Shown here piece by piece: positions 1 through 5,723 of a stretch of 6,929 bases of DNA. The stretch covers positions 1 through 6,929 of the forward strand of contig JAQICK010000230.1 of NCBI GenBank assembly GCA_027858595.1. Reading direction: 5' to 3'. The stretch is from Melioribacteraceae bacterium (GTDB lineage Bacteria > Bacteroidota > Ignavibacteria > Ignavibacteriales > Melioribacteraceae). Numbering within the stretch: the stretch's first letter is position 1; each line of letters begins with the position of its first letter. The notes under the pieces are model-generated. The model ran no database searches, was not told the origin of the DNA, and was given only the letters and a program-made list of their open reading frames with translations. Made by a program: the position numbers and the translations under genes.

Positions 1-639
1 GATTAGAGATTTTATCATAGTTACACCAAGAAGACTTACGGCTTGACCAATGTCGGTAATATCTTGAGAAAGACCAATAAATGGAGAATTAACAACTTGA
101 AGAATTCGGGTTGTAATAATCATATCACTATGAACTATTTCTGAAATTTTTTGAAGTGAAAAATTTTCTTTTGTTAGTTCATCTTCAATATCAATATATG
201 TTTGTGGAAGTGCAGGAAACTTTCCAATTTTATTAATTATATTACTCAAGTTTTCATTATTCAGCATCGTATTAAGCTGAATTGATTCCAAGAGTACAGT
301 GTTAAATTTTTCTAATTCTATCGGCTTGGCAATGTATCTGTGAGTAGAAACTATAGATTTAAGCATGAGTTGCATCTTGTTATCTAGATCATAAAGGACA
401 ATTCTAATTGTAGCAGGATATTTGTTTTTTATAACCTCAAGTATATCTTCTTCATTTATTTGTGCCATTTTTATGTCGGAAATTACAATATTTATTTTTG
501 TTTGTTCCATTGCAATAAGAGCATCTTCACTGTTTTCAGCAAATATAAATTCTCCATCAACCTTAAGCTTGTTTAAGAGTTCTTCAATGTGCTTTAAAAC
601 TTTCAGGTCTTCATCAATAATTAGGATATTAAATTTCAA
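1..639 (-). CDS. Receiver-HDOD response regulator, partial (C-terminus beyond window)
   Basis: Signalling protein of which 213 residues are visible; it runs off the left edge without a stop. Residues 1-115 form a CheY-like receiver domain. They show an acidic pair D9/E10 in 'ILIIDED', a phospho-acceptor D55 in 'VISDIKM', and the conserved Lys K105 in 'IAKPIE'. From about residue 134 an HDOD domain begins, with 'FPALPQTY' and the hallmark 'ILQVVNSPFIGL' followed by 'QAVSLLG'. HDOD is a degenerate HD-type fold, usually without phosphodiesterase activity, that acts in regulatory signalling. The position normally held by the Ser/Thr switch residue is Y83 ('RIVLYD'), which is unusual. The start is TTG at 637-639: a GGAG Shine-Dalgarno (646-649) lies 6 nt upstream, an in-frame stop lies just before it, and the first in-frame ATG would be M44, inside the receiver domain. 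It is transcribed divergently from the symporter set. The signal it answers is unknown. Confidence 0.9.
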   Translation of the reverse strand, partial: MKFNILIIDEDLKVLKHIEELLNKLKVDGEFIFAENSEDALIAMEQTKINIVISDIKMAQINEEDILEVIKNKYPATIRIVLYDLDNKMQLMLKSIVSTHRYIAKPIELEKFNTVLLESIQLNTMLNNENLSNIINKIGKFPALPQTYIDIEDELTKENFSLQKISEIVHSDMIITTRILQVVNSPFIGLSQDITDIGQAVSLLGVTMIKSLI

Positions 640-674
640 TTTTAACTCCGCAAGATTTTTTATTTAAATCGTAA

Positions 675-705
675 ATAGTATTTAAACATTTACAACAAAT
701 ACTAT
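675..705. repeat. 9-bp perfect inverted repeat (possible operator)
   Basis: The arms ATAGTATTT (675-683) and AAATACTAT (697-705) are exact reverse complements separated by 13 nt. The dyad lies 36 nt upstream of the TTG start of the receiver-HDOD gene, where a promoter or 5' leader is expected. It could be an operator or a leader hairpin. The arms are almost entirely A/T, so chance occurrence is possible. Confidence 0.35.
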
Positions 706-820
706 ACCATTATCCGTTATTGAGAAAAAAGTGATTTTTACACAGCTAAATAATTAATCTGTTTATCCTTTTCTAATTATTACATGTAAAAATTGCATCT
801 ATTTATTTCCTAGAACATTA

Positions 821-947
821 GAGCTTCTGCAAAATAAAGGATCTGTCATTTCGAACCCGTTTTTTGGGCGAGAAATCTTTTGATTTATGAGAGATTTCTC
901 ACATTCGTTCGAAATGACAATATAAAAAACTTATTTTGCAGCAACTC
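821..947. mobile_element. MITE-like / REP-like nested palindromic element, 127 bp
   Basis: Three nested pairs of inverted arms are visible. The outer ends 821-837 and 931-947 match at 15 of 17 positions (GAGCTTCTGCAAAATAA against the complement of TTATTTTGCAGCAACTC). The middle arms GTCATTTCGAAC (845-856) and GTTCGAAATGAC (907-918) match 12/12. The inner arms GAGAAATCT (870-878) and AGATTTCTC (892-900) match 9/9. The left spacer is 13 nt and the right 6 nt, so the element is not a simple stem. TA lies immediately outside both ends (819-820 and 948-949), consistent with the TA duplication made by IS630/Tc1-mariner transposases. There is no coding capacity, so it would be non-autonomous. The motif GTCATTTCGAAC..GAGAAATCT is of the kind dispersed in many copies in Bacteroidota-type genomes. 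As RNA it would fold into a long hairpin and could affect transcription of either flanking gene. Confidence 0.7.
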
Positions 948-1093
948 TATTATAAGCTTATACAGTGAAGTGGTTAAAGAATTAAAGAAAAATTAATCGT
1001 CATAAAAGACAATGATATTCTTCAATTTAAGTTGCAACTAATTTCATTCCTCATTAAGTTACCCCACTATATTCTAATAAATTAGGTAAAAAT

Positions 1094-1306
1094 ATGCCTG
1101 CAATTTCTCACACTTGGCTTCCTTTGCTTTACCTTTATGGCGTAGGGGGAATTTTCTTTTTAATTGGAATGATAATTATAAGGAAGAGTAAAGCAATAGA
1201 TCTAAAAAAGAAACGACATCGTTATTGGTACAGAGTTTTAATTTTTGGTTACTTTTATTTTGTAGCCTTTCACGTAATTTTTACATTAATAGCAATTTAT
1301 TGGTAG
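1094..1306 (+). CDS. Small two-helix membrane protein, probable symporter accessory subunit
   Basis: A 70-residue protein with two predicted transmembrane helices (about residues 9-29 and 47-69). They are joined by a very basic loop (residues 30-47, RKSKAIDLKKKRHRYWYR). By the positive-inside rule that loop should be cytoplasmic and both termini periplasmic. The start has an AGGT ribosome-binding site (1084-1087) 6 nt upstream. The stop is only 3 nt before the ATG of the sodium:solute symporter, which implies co-transcription and probably translational coupling. Known sodium:solute symporters often have a small membrane protein encoded directly upstream, for example YhdT with PanF and YjcH with ActP. 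By that analogy this is probably a stability or assembly subunit. I see no enzymatic motif and assign no function beyond context. Length and composition support a real gene. Confidence 0.8.
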   Translation: MPAISHTWLPLLYLYGVGGIFFLIGMIIIRKSKAIDLKKKRHRYWYRVLIFGYFYFVAFHVIFTLIAIYW

Positions 1307-1309
1307 ACA

Positions 1310-3427
1310 ATGGAAACAACATCAAGTAATATACAAACAACATTTCACAGTATTGGTTCTTCAACAGACTGGGTAGTAATGGTCGTCTACTTTATAGCAA
1401 TCATGTTATTCGGTAGTTATTTTGGAAGATATAACAGAAGCACCAAAGATTTCTTTTTTGGAGGAAGACGTTTTGCGTGGTGGCTTATTGCATTTTCTAT
1501 TGTTGCTACTGGGGTTGGTAGTCATAGCTTTGTAAAGTATTCTGCAAAAGGATTTGAATACGGATTTTCGTCAACAATGACTTACATAAACGATTGGTTC
1601 TTTATTCCGCTATTCCTTTTTGGATGGTTACCAATTATAGTTTATACCAAAATTAGGTCTATTCCAGAATATTTTGAAAAAAGATTTTCTCCGTCGGCAA
1701 GGTTTTTGGCAACGGTTTTACTTTTGTTATACATGATTGGTTATATTGGAATTGGATTTCTAACTCTCGGAAAGGCAGTAATACCAATGCTTCCGGAGAA
1801 TTTTGAACTTTTAGGAATGCAATTTGACATAACTTTGATGGGTGCAATTGCAGTAATTGCAGTAATTACTGGAATTTACATTACATTCGGCGGACAGACT
1901 GCTGTTATATTTACAGATTTACTTCAAGGGTTTGTTCTCCTCTTTGCTGGATTTTTACTCTTCTTTCTTGGTATTTCATACCTCGGAGGATTTGACACTT
2001 TTTGGAATTTATTGCCAGTAGCTTGGAAACTTCCACTAGCTGATTTAACCAAACCACCAGATTTTAACTTTGTAGGAATTTTTTGGCAGGATGGCGTTGC
2101 TGGGTCAGTAGGATTTTTGTTCATGAACATGGGTTTAATAATGCGTTTCATGGCAACTAAAAGTGTGGATGAAGGAAGAAAAGCTGCTACGTTTAATATT
2201 CTATTTATGCTTCCACTTTCTGCAATAGTTGTTGGAAATGCCGGTTGGATAGGAAAAGCACTTTCTATTTCTAATCCAGAATTAGTTCCTGCAAATACTT
2301 CGCCAGATCAAATTTTTGTAGTTGTAGCAAACATTGTTGCAATGCCTGGAGTTTTTGGTTTTATAATGGCAGCATTAACCGCAGCCCTAATGTCAACAGT
2401 TGATACTTTAATAAATGCAACTGCCGCTATTTATATTAATGATATTCACAGACCAGTTGTGAAATATCTTCAAAAAGGAAAAGAAGATAAGAAAAATACA
2501 GATAAACGTGAACTTGCTGCAGCACGTTGGTCATCAGTTATTATAACTGCTTTCGGTGTAGTTTCTGTATTAGCATTTAAGAGTTTCCCTACGGTTTACG
2601 AAGCTCACGGATATTTCCACTCAACCTTAACTCCGCCACTTGTAATTGCAATTTTCTTGGGAATATTTTGGAAGAAATTTACACCAAGTGCCGTTATCTC
2701 TACATTTGTAGGTGGAGTTGCATTAATGATTCTTGGCCTTCATGATGCAAACTTAATTACTCCGTTTGCTCATGGAATTGAAATGAATCATTCGCACCCT
2801 TACTCATACATTAGAGCATTCTATAATTTATTTGTCTGCGGTGCAGTAGCAGTTATTGTAACTTATTCTACTACTCTTCAACAAAGTGTTGTTGCTAAAA
2901 TAAGAAGAAAATCGAATCATAAGAAGATATCATATGCATTAATTGCAGTTGCAATTGCTTTGTTCGGAATGGTTGTATTTAATGTTGGAATTTTCATACT
3001 TCAATTTATAGGAGTAGTAATTATGACTTCTGCTGTTGCAATTGCAACTACATACACCGTTAAATACGATCCAGTTGCACAAACAGAAGGCCTAACAGTT
3101 TGGTCGTTAGCAAAAGCTAAAGAAATGTTCAAGGGTAGCAAAGTTAATGAAGAAGAAGGCGAAGTAATTAATGTAGAATGGAAAACAAAAGAAGGCGATG
3201 ATGATATTGCCAACTTCTCTAAAAACGACATGGCTAAGATGGCTGCTAATGTTGGTGATTTAGTTTATATCTGTGATGCACGTAAAATTTATGGTGGATT
3301 AAAATCTGTTCACGCAGTTTACGGTGAGCCACATGAAGAAGATGGTATTGTTATGTTGAATAACGAACATCTTTTGAACGGTGTGTTTAAAGAAGGTAAA
3401 ACTGTAACGGCAGAAAAAGAAATGTAG
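1310..3427 (+). CDS. Sodium:solute symporter (SSS family) with C-terminal soluble domain
   Basis: A 705-residue inner-membrane transporter of the SSS family (LeuT-like fold), expected to couple Na+ entry to uptake of a solute that cannot be named from sequence. Family signs are 'FFFGGRRFAWW' (48-58) before the second helix, 'SIPEYFEKRF' (117-126), and 'AALTAALMSTVDT' (354-366). In the last, M361-S362-T363 aligns with PutP Ser340/Thr341 of the Na+ site. I count about fifteen hydrophobic segments up to residue 583, the last two (about 540-583) beyond the usual thirteen. Residues 590-705 are hydrophilic: an acidic linker (NEEEGE and EGDDD) and then a compact region including 'VGDLVYICDARKIYGG' (648-663). 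This tail is probably cytoplasmic. K76 and K80 lie in the second helix, where glycine or small residues are common. The ATG follows the upstream stop by 3 nt with no strong separate Shine-Dalgarno. The DHS-like gene follows after 19 nt. Confidence 0.92.
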   Translation: METTSSNIQTTFHSIGSSTDWVVMVVYFIAIMLFGSYFGRYNRSTKDFFFGGRRFAWWLIAFSIVATGVGSHSFVKYSAKGFEYGFSSTMTYINDWFFIPLFLFGWLPIIVYTKIRSIPEYFEKRFSPSARFLATVLLLLYMIGYIGIGFLTLGKAVIPMLPENFELLGMQFDITLMGAIAVIAVITGIYITFGGQTAVIFTDLLQGFVLLFAGFLLFFLGISYLGGFDTFWNLLPVAWKLPLADLTKPPDFNFVGIFWQDGVAGSVGFLFMNMGLIMRFMATKSVDEGRKAATFNILFMLPLSAIVVGNAGWIGKALSISNPELVPANTSPDQIFVVVANIVAMPGVFGFIMAALTAALMSTVDTLINATAAIYINDIHRPVVKYLQKGKEDKKNTDKRELAAARWSSVIITAFGVVSVLAFKSFPTVYEAHGYFHSTLTPPLVIAIFLGIFWKKFTPSAVISTFVGGVALMILGLHDANLITPFAHGIEMNHSHPYSYIRAFYNLFVCGAVAVIVTYSTTLQQSVVAKIRRKSNHKKISYALIAVAIALFGMVVFNVGIFILQFIGVVIMTSAVAIATTYTVKYDPVAQTEGLTVWSLAKAKEMFKGSKVNEEEGEVINVEWKTKEGDDDIANFSKNDMAKMAANVGDLVYICDARKIYGGLKSVHAVYGEPHEEDGIVMLNNEHLLNGVFKEGKTVTAEKEM

Positions 3428-3446
3428 GATAGAAAGTGAAATTGAA

Positions 3447-4469
3447 ATGTTAACAAAAAAAGATTACTTAAAAGAAGTAATTAAACACATTGATATTAAA
3501 GAGCACAATGTTGTTCCATTGGTTGAAGCAATGGGGAAAATGGCGTTCTCTGCACGAGATTTAAATCGTGCTTCAGATATTTACGATATGATGCTTAAAG
3601 ATAAAGACACAGCAATAATATTAACGCTTGCTGGCTCTTTGTTTAGTGCGGGGTTAAAAAAGATAGTCCACGATTTAATTGATAACAACATGGTTGATGC
3701 TGTTGTATCTACTGGAGCATTAATGGTTGATCAAGATTTCTTTGAAGCACTTGGCTTTAAACATTATATTGGCTCACCTGATGTAGATGATAACGAAATG
3801 CGTGAACTTCACATTGATAGAATTTATGATACTTTTATTGATGAAGACGAACTCCGTATTTGTGATGATACAACTGCCGAAATTTTTGATTCTTTAGAGC
3901 CTCGTCCTTATTCATCAAGAGAATTGCTTAAAGAATTTGGAAAATATTTAGATGAAAATGGTGGGCCAAAAGTTGATGATAGCATAATTTATAAAGCCTA
4001 TAAAAAGAATATCCCCTTGTTTGTTCCAGCATTTTCCGATTGCTCTGCAGGTTTTGGAATTGTAATGCACCAGCATAGAAATCCAGAAAAACATCTTTCA
4101 TTCGATTCGGGAAAAGATTTTCTTGAATTAACTAAAATTAAATTGGCAAACAAAGATACTGGAATATTTATGGTTGGTGGTGGCGTTCCTAAAAATTTCA
4201 CTCAAGATATTGTTGTTGCTGCTGAAATGTTACAAGAAGATGCTCCAATGCACAAGTATGCGGTTCAAATTACTGTTGCTGATGTTCGCGATGGGGCTCT
4301 CTCTAGCTCTACACTTAAAGAAGCAAGCAGTTGGGGGAAAGTTGAAACGACTTACGAACAAATGGTTTACTCCGAAGCCACGCTTGCACTTCCTTTAATT
4401 ACTGGATATGCTTACCACAAAGGTAGTTGGAAAGAAAGAGAAGGAAAAGAATTGAGCAAGTTGTTCTAA
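3447..4469 (+). CDS. Deoxyhypusine synthase-like protein
   Basis: A 340-residue cytoplasmic enzyme of the deoxyhypusine synthase (DHS) family, close to the usual length. These NAD-dependent enzymes pass an aminobutyl group from a polyamine onto an acceptor through a lysine imine. The NAD-binding 'DAVVSTGALM' (84-93) corresponds to the DHS TTGG region. 'PAFSDCSAGFG' (194-204), 'VGGGVPKNF' (243-251) and 'EASSWGK' (292-298) are also diagnostic. K298 aligns with the catalytic Lys329 of the human enzyme, and E292, W296, D282 and D198 align with E323, W327, D313 and D238. By my alignment, human H288, D243 and D316 are replaced by N250, F203 and L285. Bacteria lack eIF5A, so a different acceptor is expected, for example putrescine in a homospermidine-synthase-like reaction. 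The ATG has only a weak purine-rich leader. It is last in the set, and a terminator lies 37 nt after the stop. Confidence 0.92.
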   Translation: MLTKKDYLKEVIKHIDIKEHNVVPLVEAMGKMAFSARDLNRASDIYDMMLKDKDTAIILTLAGSLFSAGLKKIVHDLIDNNMVDAVVSTGALMVDQDFFEALGFKHYIGSPDVDDNEMRELHIDRIYDTFIDEDELRICDDTTAEIFDSLEPRPYSSRELLKEFGKYLDENGGPKVDDSIIYKAYKKNIPLFVPAFSDCSAGFGIVMHQHRNPEKHLSFDSGKDFLELTKIKLANKDTGIFMVGGGVPKNFTQDIVVAAEMLQEDAPMHKYAVQITVADVRDGALSSSTLKEASSWGKVETTYEQMVYSEATLALPLITGYAYHKGSWKEREGKELSKLF

Positions 4470-4506
4470 AACTTATAATATAATAATCGATAAATTAGTT
4501 TTAATA

Positions 4507-4538
4507 AATGGTCGCAAATTATGCGACCATTGTTTTTT
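4507..4538 (+). terminator. Rho-independent terminator of the symporter/DHS-like set
   Basis: A perfect 10-bp stem, AATGGTCGCA (4507-4516) and TGCGACCATT (4522-4531), has a 5-nt loop AATTA and is followed by GTTTTTT (4532-4538). It lies between convergent genes. Read on the minus strand the stem is followed only by a weak T-rich stretch (TTATTAAAA). It may therefore also end the outer-membrane protein transcript, but less efficiently. Confidence 0.93.
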
Positions 4539-4545
4539 AAAAATG

Positions 4546-5628
4546 CTAAAAGAAAAAGTTTAATCCAAGTCCAGTTTTAAATCTTACTGTTGTATTTTCA
4601 ACATCTTCTTCACCTTGGTTAGTAACAACTCCATTGTCAGTGTTTTTCCATTTGTAGGTTGACGAAGCGGAATTATATTTCACTTTAAAAAATCCGGAGA
4701 GAGTTAGTGATTTTGAAATTGCATATTCTGCCCCAAAGCCACCAGAAATAAATATCGGAGAATTTAATCCCTCCATAAATTCATTCTCATTATCTGTGTA
4801 TTCATAGTCATTGTTTTGACCTATATAATAATTTCTATTGTAATTATCAAAAAAAGCAAATTGTTGACCAATACTAAAAAGAACAAATGGATTTACGTTG
4901 CTAACTTCAAAGTTTCCGAAGTAGTATTTCAAACCAATTCCTAAAAGAAATTTATCCATTGAATTTTGATTTTCATTTAATCTCGTTGTTACAGTTCCAT
5001 AATAGATGTTTTGATCAGTAGTGGTAGATGTGCTTTTATACAAATCGCTACTATACCCTATGGATAAAGTAATAAATAAATTATTTGCAACATTAAACCC
5101 AAATTGAGATTCCATAGAAACTAAGTTTTGTTCAAGTTCAAAATACATGGGTTGATAATATTGGTCAAGATAGCTGTTGGAAGAAATTCTATACATATAA
5201 GGTTTATATGTGAAAACCAATTGTTTTGTTATTGATGGAAAATAGTTAATTGCAAAGAAAAATCTTTTCCCACTGTTAAATAAAGTGGTTTGCTCTTCAC
5301 TTGATAACTTAGGCTGTTTTAATAACGTTAAATTATTAGCACTGCGTTTTTCTAGAAAATCATTAATTGATTTAAGGGAAACAGTATATCCAGTGGATTC
5401 AGAATAAACTAATCCAAAACTGTCAATATTAATTTCATTTAGGGTGGTGAGAAAAATCATTGTGCCAGAATTATCTGAAGACTTTATAACTACATATTCA
5501 CTATTTACTTCTTGAATAAAGCACTCTTGTGAAGCGGATGATTTTGAAACTAATTTGTCGGGGTGATAGTTTTCTTGAGAATAGATTAAAGTTGTAAAAG
5601 CTAAAATAAATATTTGGAAAGTTTTCAT
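4546..5628 (-). CDS. Secreted outer-membrane beta-barrel protein of unknown function
   Basis: A 360-residue protein with a signal peptide (residues 1-17 or 1-18, hydrophobic 'FQIFILAFTTLIYS', cleavage near S17-Q18). Residues 20-95 look like a small beta-rich domain with alternating polar and hydrophobic residues ('ECFIQEVNSEYVVIK'), followed by a short linker rich in Ser/Glu/Lys. From about residue 120 to the end, repeated amphipathic strands with aromatic belts ('KRFFFAINYF', 'NLFITLSIGY', 'FLLGIGLKYYF', 'PFVLFSIGQQFAFF', 'LTLSGFFKVKYN') indicate an outer-membrane barrel. The chain ends in FFF, the terminal aromatic signature recognised by the BAM machinery. AGAGG (5633-5637) is a good Shine-Dalgarno 4 nt before the ATG. 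The gene lies 95 nt downstream of a TonB-dependent receptor on the same strand with no clear terminator between them, so they may be co-transcribed. I do not recognise a named family and assign no substrate. Confidence 0.82.
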   Translation of the reverse strand: MKTFQIFILAFTTLIYSQENYHPDKLVSKSSASQECFIQEVNSEYVVIKSSDNSGTMIFLTTLNEINIDSFGLVYSESTGYTVSLKSINDFLEKRSANNLTLLKQPKLSSEEQTTLFNSGKRFFFAINYFPSITKQLVFTYKPYMYRISSNSYLDQYYQPMYFELEQNLVSMESQFGFNVANNLFITLSIGYSSDLYKSTSTTTDQNIYYGTVTTRLNENQNSMDKFLLGIGLKYYFGNFEVSNVNPFVLFSIGQQFAFFDNYNRNYYIGQNNDYEYTDNENEFMEGLNSPIFISGGFGAEYAISKSLTLSGFFKVKYNSASSTYKWKNTDNGVVTNQGEEDVENTTVRFKTGLGLNFFF

Positions 5629-5723
5629 ATTGCCTCTGTTAAATTGATAGAAATATCTTATATAAAACTACAATTAAAAAGAAAATTTTTAAAGAGAATA
5701 AATGAGAACTTTTTTGGATTCTA

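Larger units (their letters stand above)
640..1093. other. Divergent intergenic region, 454 bp
   Basis: No credible gene is seen on either strand. The region must hold the promoters of the leftward receiver-HDOD gene and the rightward symporter set, but I see no convincing -35/-10 pair for either. It contains a perfect 9-bp dyad (675-705), a 127-bp nested inverted-repeat element (821-947), and a 10-bp perfect palindrome at 1030-1039 (AGTTGCAACT), 54 nt before the rightward ATG. The remainder is plain AT-rich sequence. Confidence 0.7.

Noticed and set aside
422..667. 81-codon open frame on the plus strand
   Set aside because: It is antisense to the receiver-HDOD coding region. Its Ser/Ile/Phe-rich composition is what the complement of an AT-rich gene gives.
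733..793. 8-bp inverted match ATTTTTAC / GTAAAAAT
   Set aside because: The arms are A/T-rich, 45 nt apart, and expected by chance at this base composition.
1030..1039. 10-bp palindrome AGTTGCAACT before the symporter set
   Set aside because: Short and single, without a second copy or a recognisable promoter next to it, so it is not listed as a regulatory site.
1659..1847. 62-codon open frame on the minus strand
   Set aside because: It lies wholly inside the symporter gene on the other strand and has no recognisable features.
1847..1864. Tandem 9-bp repeat (ATTGCAGTA twice)
   Set aside because: It encodes a repetitive stretch of a hydrophobic helix (IAVIAVI) and is most simply explained by codon reuse.
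1924..2151. 75-codon open frame on the minus strand
   Set aside because: Antisense shadow of the symporter.
3001..3231. 76-codon open frame on the minus strand
   Set aside because: Antisense shadow of the symporter C-terminal region.
3998..4398. Open frames on both strands (3998-4201 minus; 4174-4398 plus, other frame)
   Set aside because: Both lie within the well-supported DHS-like gene, whose motifs run unbroken across this stretch.
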